Positions 11,128-19,359 of a stretch of 36,912 nt of DNA are shown here, piece by piece. The notes beneath the pieces are model-generated. The model saw nothing but the letters and a program-made list of their open reading frames with translations. It did no database searches and was not told the origin of the DNA. Made by a program: the position numbers and the translations under genes. Every line of letters starts with the position of its first letter. The stretch's first letter is position 1. The stretch comes from Pseudomonas sp. NFACC02 (lineage in GTDB: Bacteria; Pseudomonadota; Gammaproteobacteria; Pseudomonadales; Pseudomonadaceae), in assembly GCF_900110765.1 (NCBI RefSeq), contig NZ_FOEO01000051.1, positions 1 to 36,912 on the forward strand. The letters are read 5' to 3'.

Positions 11128-11498
11128 AGCTACTGGGGGAGCCGAAGCTCCCCCAAAGTGCGTGCTCTTATTTTTATTGTCTGTTGGGCTTTTTATTTTT
11201 GTTGAGCGCCCAATTCACGGCTTTTCGCCTGTGAAACCTCCCAATCGGGAGTCAAGAGCAAACGGATTGCTTTGGTCGCTGTGCTGCAGTAATCAATCGA
11301 TCCAACCAGTTCAGGCGCTACCTTAGGGTAGTTTTTTGTTGTTCTCAGCCTGGTTGCGGGACAAGTCCCAAATGCAACGCCTCTCCAAAAGAATCAGTTA
11401 GCTGCGCCTCCGCCGTGTTGTTTTTGTTATGCGTGAGTCGATACGTCTTGTTTTTATTGTGTTGTTTTGCGGGTGACTGATTTTTGTTGTTCTTGTGC
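11128..11498 (-). ncRNA. crcZ: CrcZ small RNA (Hfq/Crc sponge)
   Basis: Small RNA that binds Hfq with Crc and so relieves catabolite repression when preferred carbon sources run out. It lies between cbrB and pcnB, the conserved location. On the minus strand it has six A-rich blocks of the AAnAAnAA type: 11480-11494 (AAGAACAACAAAAAT), 11447-11468, 11417-11428 (AACAAAAACAAC), 11331-11346, 11187-11203 and 11164-11180. A sigma-54 promoter places the start at about 11498 with 5' GCACAAGAACAACAAAAA. The 3' end is inferred from a stem with a UUCG loop at 11135-11154. Length is therefore about 370 nt, close to the roughly 400 nt known in P. aeruginosa. No protein-coding frame fits here. Confidence 0.93.
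11135..11154 (-). terminator. 3' hairpin of crcZ
   Basis: On the minus strand, GGGGGAGC-UUCG-GCUCCCCC is a perfect 8-bp stem with a stable tetraloop. It is the last strong structure before the pcnB leader. Unlike a canonical intrinsic terminator it is followed by AGTAGCTTGTGG rather than a T-run, so termination may be partial or the end may be made by processing. Confidence 0.6.
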
Positions 11499-11508
11499 GA
11501 ATAGTTAT

Positions 11509-11525
11509 AGCAGAACGCGTGCCAA
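11509..11525 (-). promoter_or_regulatory. Sigma-54 (RpoN) promoter of crcZ
   Basis: On the minus strand TTGGCACGCGTTCTGCT matches the -24/-12 consensus YTGGCACGNNNNTTGCW at every position except one T (C in TTGC). The GG and GC dinucleotides have the required 12-base register. The GC at -12 puts +1 at about 11498, directly at the start of the A-rich CrcZ sequence. Confidence 0.92.
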
Positions 11526-11594
11526 CTTCTGTGTAAAACGCCGCAGCCCTTTAAACACGGGGGTGTGGCAAAACGACGCTATTTTTCGCAGGCC

Positions 11595-11631
11595 TAAAAA
11601 AACCGGGGTTACGTTACCGTACGCCCCGGCT
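11595..11631 (-). terminator. Rho-independent terminator of cbrAB
   Basis: On the minus strand CCGGGG (11624-11629) pairs with CCCCGG (11603-11608) and is followed by seven T residues (11596-11602). It lies about 80 bases after the cbrB stop and separates cbrB transcription from crcZ. Confidence 0.85.
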
Positions 11632-11633
11632 TT

Positions 11634-11660
11634 TGTTACGTGTCGCTGACTGAGGTAACA
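11634..11660 (-). promoter_or_regulatory. CbrB-type upstream activating site for crcZ
   Basis: The palindrome TGTTAC-N15-GTAACA (half-sites 11634-11639 and 11655-11660) matches the palindrome I recall as the CbrB recognition element upstream of crcZ (TGTTAC and GTAACA half-sites about 14 bases apart). Its centre is about 150 bases upstream of the predicted crcZ start, a normal enhancer distance for a sigma-54 activator. Further GTTAC half-sites occur inside the neighbouring terminator loop (around 11609-11617). Confidence 0.8.
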
Positions 11661-11713
11661 GTTTTTTCACAAGGTCTGAACACCGCGTGCCAGAGCCCTG
11701 CGCTGGATTCACC

Positions 11714-13153
11714 TCACGTTTCGCTGGCCACGCCCGACTTGCGACGGGGGATCCCCAGGCGCTGACGGCGCTCCCACAGGCACTTGCGGCTCACGCCCAG
11801 TTTGCGTGCCAGCTCGGTTTCGGTCATGTGGTCTTGATGCTCGAGCACGAAGTGCTGGAAGTAGTCTTCCAGTGACAGGTCTTCGGTGGGTTCGTGAGCG
11901 GTGGAGCTGGCCGCGTTTCCGGGCTGCGGCGCCAGACCGATGAACTCTTCGACGTCCAGATCGCTCAGTTCGATGTCGATGCCCAGCAGATCTGCTGAAA
12001 TGTCCGGGCTTTCGCACAGGATCACTGCGCGCTCTACCGCGTTTTCAAGCTCTCGCACGTTTCCCGGCCAAGAGTAGTGACGGATCGCCTGCTCGGCATC
12101 AGGGCCAAACCGCAGGTCGTTGCGCCCAGCCTTCGCGCTCTGCCTCGCGAGAAATGCATTGGCGATTTCGTTCACATCCGCGCCACGCTCGCGCAACGCC
12201 GGCAGTTTCAGGGCGATGACGTGCAGGCGGTAATAAAGGTCTTCACGGAATTGCCCGACCTTGGCCAGGCTCTTGAGGTCCCGGTGGGTCGCCGCGATGA
12301 GGCGTACGTCGACCTTCTGCGATTGCACCGAGCCGACGCGGCGGATCTCGCCTTCCTGTAGCACGCGCAGCAAGCGTGCCTGCGCCTCGAGTGGCAGCTC
12401 ACCGATTTCGTCGAGGAACAACGTTCCGCCGTCAGCCGCTTCCACCAGACCGGCGCGCCCGGCGCTGGCACCGGTAAACGCGCCTTTCTCGTGGCCGAAC
12501 AGTTCGGATTCGATCAGGGTTTCCGGAATGGCCGCGCAGTTCACCGAAATCATCGGCGCCTTGGCGCGACGGGACAGGTTGTGCAGGGCGCGAGCGACCA
12601 GTTCCTTGCCGGTCCCGGACTCACCCTGGATCAGCACATTGGAATCGGTCGGCGCGACTTTACGGATCTTGCTGTACAGGTCCTGCATCGGCGGGCACGA
12701 GCCAATGATGCCGATTTCGCCGTTGCTGTTGTCCGGCCCGGGTTTGTCGGAAGCCGAAGCCTTGCCGCTGGCGGCGCGCTCGGCCTGCAGGCTTTGCACT
12801 GTTTGTCGGTCCCGCAGAATGCGCGAGACGGCCTGGAGCATTTCGTCGTGGTCGAAGGGTTTGGCGATGTAATCCACGGCGCCCATCTTCATTGAATCCA
12901 CGGCTGAGCGCAGGCTGGCATAGCTGGTCATGATCAGCACAGGTTTACCCTGGCCGAGTTTGATCAGTTCGGTGCCGGGCGCGCCAGGCAGGCGCAGGTC
13001 GCTGACGATCAGGTCAAACGAGGGGATGCTGAACCGTTCCTGAGCTTCCTGCACGGATCCGGCTTCACTGACCTGGTACTGATTTCGTTCCAGCAGGCGA
13101 CGCAAGGCAGAGCGGATAATGGTTTCGTCTTCGACGATCAAAATGTGCGGCAT
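11714..13153 (-). CDS. cbrB: Sigma-54-dependent response regulator CbrB
   Basis: NtrC-family activator that, when phosphorylated by CbrA, turns on crcZ and carbon/nitrogen catabolic genes. The 479-residue protein has a receiver domain (VEDE acidic pocket, phospho-acceptor Asp in IVSDLRLPG), an AAA+ domain with Walker A GESGTGKE and the sigma-54 contact loop GAFTGA, the WPGNVREL motif, and a C-terminal Fis-type helix-turn-helix (TETELARKLGVSRKCLWER). It starts 22 bases after cbrA on the same strand, so they form one operon. The target palindrome and sigma-54 promoter of crcZ lie just downstream, so the gene sits beside its principal target. Confidence 0.97.
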   Translation of the reverse strand: MPHILIVEDETIIRSALRRLLERNQYQVSEAGSVQEAQERFSIPSFDLIVSDLRLPGAPGTELIKLGQGKPVLIMTSYASLRSAVDSMKMGAVDYIAKPFDHDEMLQAVSRILRDRQTVQSLQAERAASGKASASDKPGPDNSNGEIGIIGSCPPMQDLYSKIRKVAPTDSNVLIQGESGTGKELVARALHNLSRRAKAPMISVNCAAIPETLIESELFGHEKGAFTGASAGRAGLVEAADGGTLFLDEIGELPLEAQARLLRVLQEGEIRRVGSVQSQKVDVRLIAATHRDLKSLAKVGQFREDLYYRLHVIALKLPALRERGADVNEIANAFLARQSAKAGRNDLRFGPDAEQAIRHYSWPGNVRELENAVERAVILCESPDISADLLGIDIELSDLDVEEFIGLAPQPGNAASSTAHEPTEDLSLEDYFQHFVLEHQDHMTETELARKLGVSRKCLWERRQRLGIPRRKSGVASET

Positions 13154-13175
13154 TGATTCGATTCTCTCGACGGTC

Positions 13176-16124
13176 TCAGTTCACAGCGGACGTCGCTTCG
13201 ACATGTCGCGGTAATGTCACCCGGATACGGGTTCCGCGTTGGTGCTCGGGGTCAGCCGGGCTGTCGATGGTGATTTGTCCATAATGCTCTTCAACGATGG
13301 AATAGACCAGTGCGAGCCCCAGTCCTGTCCCTTCTCCCGGATCCTTGGTGGTGAAGAACGGTTCGAACAAGCGGTCCATGATTGCTTTCGGAATTCCAGT
13401 GCCTTCATCTTCGACGATCAAATCGATCGTATGTTCGCTGGCTTCGCTTTTCACCCGCACCGCGCTGCCCGCGGGCGAGGCGTCACGGGCGTTGGAAAGC
13501 AGGTTAATGAGCACCTGAGCCAGGCGTTGCGGGTCGCCATCGACCCAGTGACCCGGGTTGCACAGGTTATAGAACTGCACTTCGAAATTGCGGCGATTCA
13601 GCGCGAGCAGACCAATGGCATCCTGCGCCACCTCGGCCAGGCACACGGCTTCGTCGGCATGCTGATGGCCGCCAGCGTGGGCGAAGCTCATCAGTGACTG
13701 CACGATGCGCGAGACACGCTTGGTCTGTTCGATGATCTGGCTGCTGATTTCGGTCAGTTCGCCATCGTCTTCGCGCTCTTCGCGCAGGTTCTGCGCGAGA
13801 CAGGCGATTCCGGTGATCGGGTTGCCAATCTCGTGCGCGACCCCTGCCGCCAGTCGACCGATACTGGCCAGACGCTCGGAGTGGACCAGTTTGTCTTCGA
13901 GCATCTGGGTGTCGGTCAGGTCCTCGACCAGAATCACCAGGCCGCTGTTACCGGGCGCAAGCGGTTCGTCGATGGCGGCTTTGTGCAGGTTGAGCCAGCG
14001 GGTCTGGCCGTCCAGCGCCAGGCGTTGCTTGTGCAAATGCTCGTCCGGCACGTTGATGAAGCCCAGCAGCAACTGTCGCCACGGGTCGGCAATGGTTTCA
14101 AGGCGCGACCCGACGACCCGTTGCGCCCCTATCCCGGTCAGTTCCTCCATGGCCTTGTTCCACATCAGGATCTCCTGATCCTTGGCCAGCGAGCAGACGC
14201 CCATCGGTAATTCCTGCAGGGTCTGGCGGTGGTAGCGGCGCAGGGCATCGAGTTCGGCGGCAAGGCCGGTGAGGCGCGAGTGATAATCCTCAAGCCGGCT
14301 TTCGATGAAGTGAATGTCTTCGGTGACATAGTTCTCGCTGCCGGATTTGTACGGCAGGAAGGTTTCCACCATGTCCTGGGCCACGCTGGGTCCCATCAGG
14401 CCGGACAGGTTGGCTTCGATGCGGTCACGCAGGCGGCGCAGCGCATAGGGGCGACGCTCGTCGAATGGCAGGTAGAGGTCGCGCAGCGCCTGTTCGACCT
14501 CTTTTTGCGCGGCTTTCGCGCCCAGCGGTTTGGCCAGTTGCGTCGCGAATTCCTGCGGCGACACGGCATGCAGCTCGCGACGCTGAGGGCGACGAACGTT
14601 ATCCACGGCGCAGGCCTCGGCGGCGCTGGCTTCTTCCGGACTCGGATTGCTGAACAGGGAAATCAGGGTGAACACCAGAACGTTGGCGGCCAGCGAGGCA
14701 ATCGCGGCCATGTGCCAACTGGTGTCATCCAGCACGTAGATCATGTTCAACAGCGGAATATAGAAGCCCTGGAAGTTGCCGATCAGCGGGAACAGCATGC
14801 TCACCAGCCACACCACAATCCCGGCGATCAGACCCGCCATGAAGCCTCGACGGTTTGCTGCCGGCCAATACAGAACCGAGAGCACGCCAGGCAAGAACTG
14901 CAGAGTGGCGACAAAGGCGACGATGCCCAGATTGGCCAGATCCTGCTTGGCACCCAGCAGCAGGTAAAAACCGTATCCGGCCATGATGATCGCGACGATC
15001 AGCCCGCGCCGGGTCCACTTCAGCCAGCGATAGATGTTGCCCTCGGCCGGAGGCTGGTAGAGCGGCAGCACCAGGTGGTTGAGCGCCATGCCGGACAAGG
15101 CCAGCGTGGTGACAATGATCAGCCCGCTCGCCGCTGACAGCCCGCCGATATAGGCCAGCAGCGCCAGCAGCTTGTTATTTGCCGCGATGCCAATCCCGAG
15201 GGTGAAGTATTCCGGGCTGGTGGTCGCGCCCAGTTTCAGCCCGGCCCACAGCACCAGGGGCACGGCCAGACTCATCAACAGCAGAAACAGCGGCAATCCC
15301 CAGCTTGCGCTGACCAGCGCGCGCGGGTTGAGGTTTTCGGTAAAGGTCATGTGATACATGTGCGGCATCACGATGGCCGAGGCGAAGAACACCAGCAGCA
15401 GCGTCCGCCAAGGGCCTTCCTGCAGGGGCGTGTGCAGCGCGGCCAGTGCGCTCTGATTCTGCAGGAGCCACTGCTCGAGGCTCGCCGGGCCATCAAATAC
15501 GCCGTAGAGCGCATAGATACCTATGCCGCCGATGGCCACCAGCTTGATCACCGATTCGAAAGCGATGGCGAACACCAGGCCTTCATGTTTTTCCCGGGTG
15601 GCGATGTGTCGCGAGCCGAAGAAGATGGTGAACAGGATAATCAGCACGCAAAACGCAAAGGCGACGTAGTTGCGCACAGGCTCACGGGTCAGGATCGCCA
15701 TGGAGTCCGCAACGGCCTGGATTTGCAGGGCCAGCAGCGGCAGCACGCCGATCAGCATGAAAATCGTTGTCAGCGCGCCGGCCCACGTGCTGCGAAAGCG
15801 GAAGGCGAACAGGTCCGCAAGGGACGAAAGCTGGTAGGTGCGGGTGATCTTGAGAATCGGGTAAAGCAGCACTGGCGCCAGCAGAAATGCGCCTGATACC
15901 CCTAGGTAACTGGACAAGAACCCGTAGCCGTATTCGTACGCAAGGCCCACGGTGCCGTAGAACGCCCACGCACTGGCGTAGACGCCCAGCGACAGTGTGT
16001 AGGTCAGCGGGTGGCGAATGATCCAGCGCGGGATCAGGCCGCGTTCGCTGATCCAGGCAACGCTGAACAGCACCAGCAGGTAGGCGGTGCTGACCAGGAT
16101 CATCTGGGTCAGGCTAAAGCTCAT
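13176..16124 (-). CDS. cbrA: Sensor histidine kinase CbrA with SLC5 transporter domain
   Basis: Inner-membrane sensor kinase for carbon/nitrogen balance, controlling CbrB. The roughly 982-residue protein has an N-terminal multi-helix sodium-solute-symporter (SLC5) domain over about the first 500 residues, a linker STAC-like region, a PAS domain around 640-740, then HisKA with the H-box RLAAGVAHEIGNP (His764, or 766 with the alternative start) and a HATPase domain ending near the C-terminus (GTGLGLALVYSIVEE). Histidine uptake by the transporter domain is reported for P. putida CbrA. ATG 16124 (MSFSLTQMIL) is preferred for its spacing to upstream GAG; ATG 16130 is possible. The start overlaps the end of the small cbrX gene, suggesting translational coupling. 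Confidence 0.95.
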   Translation of the reverse strand: MSFSLTQMILVSTAYLLVLFSVAWISERGLIPRWIIRHPLTYTLSLGVYASAWAFYGTVGLAYEYGYGFLSSYLGVSGAFLLAPVLLYPILKITRTYQLSSLADLFAFRFRSTWAGALTTIFMLIGVLPLLALQIQAVADSMAILTREPVRNYVAFAFCVLIILFTIFFGSRHIATREKHEGLVFAIAFESVIKLVAIGGIGIYALYGVFDGPASLEQWLLQNQSALAALHTPLQEGPWRTLLLVFFASAIVMPHMYHMTFTENLNPRALVSASWGLPLFLLLMSLAVPLVLWAGLKLGATTSPEYFTLGIGIAANNKLLALLAYIGGLSAASGLIIVTTLALSGMALNHLVLPLYQPPAEGNIYRWLKWTRRGLIVAIIMAGYGFYLLLGAKQDLANLGIVAFVATLQFLPGVLSVLYWPAANRRGFMAGLIAGIVVWLVSMLFPLIGNFQGFYIPLLNMIYVLDDTSWHMAAIASLAANVLVFTLISLFSNPSPEEASAAEACAVDNVRRPQRRELHAVSPQEFATQLAKPLGAKAAQKEVEQALRDLYLPFDERRPYALRRLRDRIEANLSGLMGPSVAQDMVETFLPYKSGSENYVTEDIHFIESRLEDYHSRLTGLAAELDALRRYHRQTLQELPMGVCSLAKDQEILMWNKAMEELTGIGAQRVVGSRLETIADPWRQLLLGFINVPDEHLHKQRLALDGQTRWLNLHKAAIDEPLAPGNSGLVILVEDLTDTQMLEDKLVHSERLASIGRLAAGVAHEIGNPITGIACLAQNLREEREDDGELTEISSQIIEQTKRVSRIVQSLMSFAHAGGHQHADEAVCLAEVAQDAIGLLALNRRNFEVQFYNLCNPGHWVDGDPQRLAQVLINLLSNARDASPAGSAVRVKSEASEHTIDLIVEDEGTGIPKAIMDRLFEPFFTTKDPGEGTGLGLALVYSIVEEHYGQITIDSPADPEHQRGTRIRVTLPRHVEATSAVN

Positions 16125-16290
16125 CGGCATCTCGTTGGCTCTGCAGAATGAAGGTCACCACGATCAGGATCAGCCACAGCATGTAGGGCCGGTACCAGGC
16201 GCCCGTTGCGTCGATCCACCAATCCATGATGGCGGGGGAGAACAGGTAGATGCCTACCACCAGGAGCAGGACCAATCGATAGATGTACAT
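16114..16290 (-). CDS. cbrX: Small membrane protein CbrX upstream of cbrA
   Basis: A 58-residue protein with two hydrophobic helices (LVLLLVVGIYLF near the N-terminus and YMLWLILIVVTFIL near the C-terminus) separated by a short acidic/Trp-rich loop. ATG 16290 is preceded by GGGAGGCCAG, an excellent Shine-Dalgarno sequence; the longer frame to 16320 lacks one. Its last codons overlap the cbrA start, so cbrA translation probably depends on ribosomes finishing cbrX. A small coupled gene in this position is described in P. putida as cbrX. Its biochemical role is unknown; it may be only a translational leader or may contact CbrA in the membrane. Confidence 0.85.
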   Translation of the reverse strand: MYIYRLVLLLVVGIYLFSPAIMDWWIDATGAWYRPYMLWLILIVVTFILQSQRDADEL

Positions 16291-16418
16291 CTGGCCTCCC
16301 AGATTGAGTGACGCCGGCACGACAGCCTGTGACGGAGCGGCATGGTAACGGATGGCTATCAGGCTGCAAGCGACGTTTCGGCCAGCTTTGTGGTGCAGTG
16401 TGGAGCAACCGCTCTGGA

Positions 16419-17306
16419 TCAGTCTATTCGAGCTTCTTCGATACGGGTGACCCGTGGAATCAAATCGGCATTCCAGTGGGCGATGCCCCAGTCGAGCACC
16501 TCGCGCGGTGTGGCGAAGGACAACTCACCCGGTACAGGCTGCCCCAGTGCCCGCAATGCACGCATCAGTAGCGGTGTGGCCTGATCGGCGGGTAACGGCG
16601 GTGAACGATAGGACTTGCCCAGCTTATGGCCGTCAGGCTGGGTGATCAGCGGGACGTGCAGATAGCGCGGTTGCGGCAGCCCCAGCAATTCCTGGAGATA
16701 AAGCTGGCGCGGCGTGGAGTCCAGCAGGTCGGCACCACGCACGATATCGGTAACGCCCTGCCAGCCATCGTCGAGGACAACGGCCAATTGGTAGGCATAA
16801 AGGCCGTCCCTTCGTTTGATCACAAAATCGCCAACGTCACGGCCAAGGTGCTGACGAAACTCACCCTGTACCCGGTCTTCGAAGCGGTATTCCAGTTCGG
16901 GCACGCGAATGCGGATCGCCGCGTTGTCGGCCGAATGCCCCGCATTGCGACACAAGCCTGGGTAAATCCCCTGGAAATCTTCCAGATGTTTGCGCGAACA
17001 GGTGCATGCGTAGGCCAGGCCGTAACTGAACCAGCGATGGATGATGTCCTGGTAAGCGTCGTGCCGATCGCTCTGCCTGACCCACTCGCCATCCCACTCG
17101 AACCCGTAGGTTTCCAGCGTATTGAGGATGGCCGCCTGCGCGCCGGGCTCTTCGCGGGGCGGATCGAGGTCTTCCATGCGCATCAGCCATTTTCCGCCGA
17201 CCGATCGCGCATCCAGATACGACGCCAGCGCGGCCACCAGTGAGCCGAAGTGCAGATAGCCGCTGGGCGTCGGCGCAAAGCGCCCTATATAAGAAGGGGG
17301 GTTCAT
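16419..17306 (-). CDS. gluQ: Glutamyl-Q tRNA(Asp) synthetase
   Basis: Truncated class I synthetase that attaches glutamate to the queuosine base at the wobble position of tRNA-Asp; it lacks the anticodon-binding domain of GltX. The 295 residues fit the family. Visible are the N-terminal RFAPTPSGYLHFGSL motif (HIGH equivalent), a zinc site with CTCSRKH and a downstream Y...C element (GIYPGLCRN), and the KMSKS equivalent KLGKS. ATG 17306 is the only good start, although its Shine-Dalgarno sequence is weak; the upstream extension needs TTG. It sits immediately downstream of dksA, a pairing seen in many gammaproteobacteria, with the dksA terminator between. Confidence 0.95.
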   Translation of the reverse strand: MNPPSYIGRFAPTPSGYLHFGSLVAALASYLDARSVGGKWLMRMEDLDPPREEPGAQAAILNTLETYGFEWDGEWVRQSDRHDAYQDIIHRWFSYGLAYACTCSRKHLEDFQGIYPGLCRNAGHSADNAAIRIRVPELEYRFEDRVQGEFRQHLGRDVGDFVIKRRDGLYAYQLAVVLDDGWQGVTDIVRGADLLDSTPRQLYLQELLGLPQPRYLHVPLITQPDGHKLGKSYRSPPLPADQATPLLMRALRALGQPVPGELSFATPREVLDWGIAHWNADLIPRVTRIEEARID

Positions 17307-17344
17307 GGGCGGTGATGGTACTTGAAATCGGTTTGGGGACAACG

Positions 17345-17376
17345 CGAAAACAACAAAGGACGCCGAAGCGCCCTTT
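17345..17376 (-). terminator. Rho-independent terminator of dksA
   Basis: On the minus strand AAAGGGCGC-UUCG-GCGUCCUUU forms a 9-bp stem (one G-U pair) with a UUCG loop, followed by GTTGTTTTCG. It starts 20 bases past the dksA stop. The weak T-run may allow some read-through into gluQ. Confidence 0.75.
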
Positions 17377-17396
17377 GTCTTATATGAAAAACAGGA

Positions 17397-17843
17397 TCAT
17401 TTACCGACCTGTTTTTCCTTGATTTCTGCCAGCGTCTTGCAGTCGATGCACAGGTCGGCAGTAGGGCGGGCTTCCAGACGGCGCAGGCCGATCTCGATAC
17501 CGCACGATTCGCACCAGCCGTACTCCTCGTCTTCGATCAACTGCAGCGTTTTGTCGATCTTCTTGATCAACTTACGCTCGCGGTCGCGTGCGCGCAGTTC
17601 CAGAGCGAACTCTTCTTCCTGGCTTGCACGGTCAGCGGGGTCGGGGAAGTTGGCCGCTTCGTCCTTCATGTGATCAACCGTACGGTCGACTTCCTGCATC
17701 AAGTCCTGCTTCCATTTCTGCAGGATCTGGGTGAAGTGGGCGCGCATGGGCTTGCCCATGTATTCCTCACCCTTGGTTTCAACGTAGGGAGTGAATCCGC
17801 TGATCGTTGTTGAATTGCTCTTTTGCTTTTCTTCGGTGGGCAT
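17397..17843 (-). CDS. dksA: RNA polymerase-binding transcription factor DksA
   Basis: Binds the secondary channel of RNA polymerase and, with ppGpp, represses rRNA promoters and activates amino-acid biosynthesis promoters. The 148-residue protein has the coiled-coil arms, the acidic tip DPADRASQEEE (D68, D71) and a C-terminal four-cysteine zinc finger (C111, C114, C132, C135). The zinc cysteines are all present, so this is the classical DksA rather than the zinc-free DksA2 paralogue of pseudomonads. ATG 17843 gives the standard length; the six-codon extension is unneeded. It is divergent from the aminotransferase gene across a 343-base region. The rrn promoters at the right edge of this window are likely targets. 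Confidence 0.97.
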   Translation of the reverse strand: MPTEEKQKSNSTTISGFTPYVETKGEEYMGKPMRAHFTQILQKWKQDLMQEVDRTVDHMKDEAANFPDPADRASQEEEFALELRARDRERKLIKKIDKTLQLIEDEEYGWCESCGIEIGLRRLEARPTADLCIDCKTLAEIKEKQVGK

Positions 17844-18186
17844 GAACGGACCGCCTCTCACTCATCTAAGCCATTGCGCAGGGTAATGATCCATCGCCGA
17901 CACCTGCCGGCCCTGCGGCTGCAAGCGGGCGAACTTACCAGATCGAATCGGGGCGCGCTACTCCCGGTTGTCGAGCATGGCCCTACAACGCGCCCGTAAA
18001 CTATGACCACGGCCACAGCGCCCGGTTTTATATTATTTTGCAGCGCTTTCAGTCTAGCCCCTGTCGCAACCACGTGGATAAGTGGAGCGTCGGCACAGAA
18101 CGGTACCTGATAAATCCTGTAGACGAAGCAGGCGGTTGGGTAGAATCGACAAATTGTTTCCGCCACGTGTAAATAAAGGAAGGCCA
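17844..18186. other. Divergent regulatory region dksA / aminotransferase
   Basis: No gene is visible here. The dksA side has an A/T-rich island at about 18026-18040 containing TATAAA on the minus strand (18027-18032), a candidate -10 that would give dksA a leader of about 180 nt. On the plus strand TAGAAT at 18141-18146 is a candidate -10 for the aminotransferase operon, without a clear -35. Several GC-rich stems occur in the presumed dksA leader. Confidence 0.45.
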
Positions 18187-19359
18187 ATGCCCCAGCCCTA
18201 CAGTGCGCGCAGCCGCGCCATCGAACCCTTTCATGTCATGGCGCTGTTGGCGCGTGCCAATGAATTGCAGGCAGCGGGGCACGATGTCATCCACCTGGAG
18301 ATTGGCGAGCCGGACTTCACCACGGCCGAGCCCATCATCAAGGCCGGGCAGGCTGCGTTGGCGGCTGGCAAGACCCGTTACACCGCCGCGCGTGGCCTGC
18401 CCGAGCTGCGTGAGGCCATCTCCGGTTTCTATGACCAGCGTTATGGGGTCAACGTCGATCCGGGCCGCATCCTGATCACGCCAGGTGGCTCGGGCGCCTT
18501 GCTGTTGGCAGCGAGTTTGCTGGTCGACCCCGGTAAACACTGGTTGCTGGCCGATCCGGGGTATCCCTGTAACCGTCACTTTCTGCGTCTGGTGGAAGGC
18601 GCCGCACAATTGGTGCCGGTCGGACCGGAGGTTCGCTATCAACTGACGCCGGAGCTGGTCGCACGGCATTGGAACCAGGACAGCGTCGGGGCGTTGGTGG
18701 CCTCGCCTGCCAATCCCACCGGCACATTGCTGCACCGCGACGAGCTCGCTGCGCTTTCCGCTTCCCTCAAGGCGCGCAACGGGCATCTGGTGGTGGACGA
18801 GATTTATCACGGTCTGACTTATGGCACCGATGCCGCCAGCGTGCTGGAAGTCGATAACGACGCGTTTGTTTTGAATAGTTTTTCAAAGTATTTCGGCATG
18901 ACCGGGTGGCGCCTGGGTTGGCTGGTGGCGCCGCAAGAGGCCGTCGGCGACCTGGAAAAACTGGCGCAGAACCTCTACATCAGCGCGCCCAGCATGGCGC
19001 AAAGTGCCGCGCTGGCGTGTTTCGAGCCGCAGACCCTGGCCATTCTCGAAGAGCGCCGCGCGGAATTCGGCAAGCGAAGGGACTTTCTGCTGCCCGCCTT
19101 GCGGGAGCTGGGTTTCAACATCGCCGTCGAGCCGGAAGGCGCCTTCTACCTGTATGCGGACATCAGCGCCTTTGGCGGCGACGCCTTTGCGTTTTGTCGG
19201 CATTTTCTGGAAACCGAACACACCGCGTTCACGCCGGGGCTGGATTTTGGGCGCTACCAGGCAGGCCATCATGTGCGGTTTGCCTATACGCAAAGCCTGC
19301 CGCGACTCCAGGAGGCCGTTGAGCGTATCGAACGTGGACTGCGGAGCTGGAAGGCCTGA
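18187..19359 (+). CDS. PLP-dependent aminotransferase, class I/II
   Basis: A 390-residue fold-type I aminotransferase. It shows the N-terminal HLEIGEPDFTT motif, the ANPTGT box (SPANPTGTLL), the DEIYHGLTYG aspartate region and the PLP-binding lysine in NSFSKYFGMTGWRLGW (K234). The C-terminal arginine region is FTPGLDFG...VRFAY. ATG 18187 has AAGGA seven bases upstream. The stop overlaps the sfsA start (TGATG), so the pair form an operon. The equivalent PAO1 gene (PA4722) is only annotated as a probable aminotransferase; the amino donor cannot be assigned, though aspartate or alanine type activity is plausible. Confidence 0.92.
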   Translation: MPQPYSARSRAIEPFHVMALLARANELQAAGHDVIHLEIGEPDFTTAEPIIKAGQAALAAGKTRYTAARGLPELREAISGFYDQRYGVNVDPGRILITPGGSGALLLAASLLVDPGKHWLLADPGYPCNRHFLRLVEGAAQLVPVGPEVRYQLTPELVARHWNQDSVGALVASPANPTGTLLHRDELAALSASLKARNGHLVVDEIYHGLTYGTDAASVLEVDNDAFVLNSFSKYFGMTGWRLGWLVAPQEAVGDLEKLAQNLYISAPSMAQSAALACFEPQTLAILEERRAEFGKRRDFLLPALRELGFNIAVEPEGAFYLYADISAFGGDAFAFCRHFLETEHTAFTPGLDFGRYQAGHHVRFAYTQSLPRLQEAVERIERGLRSWKA

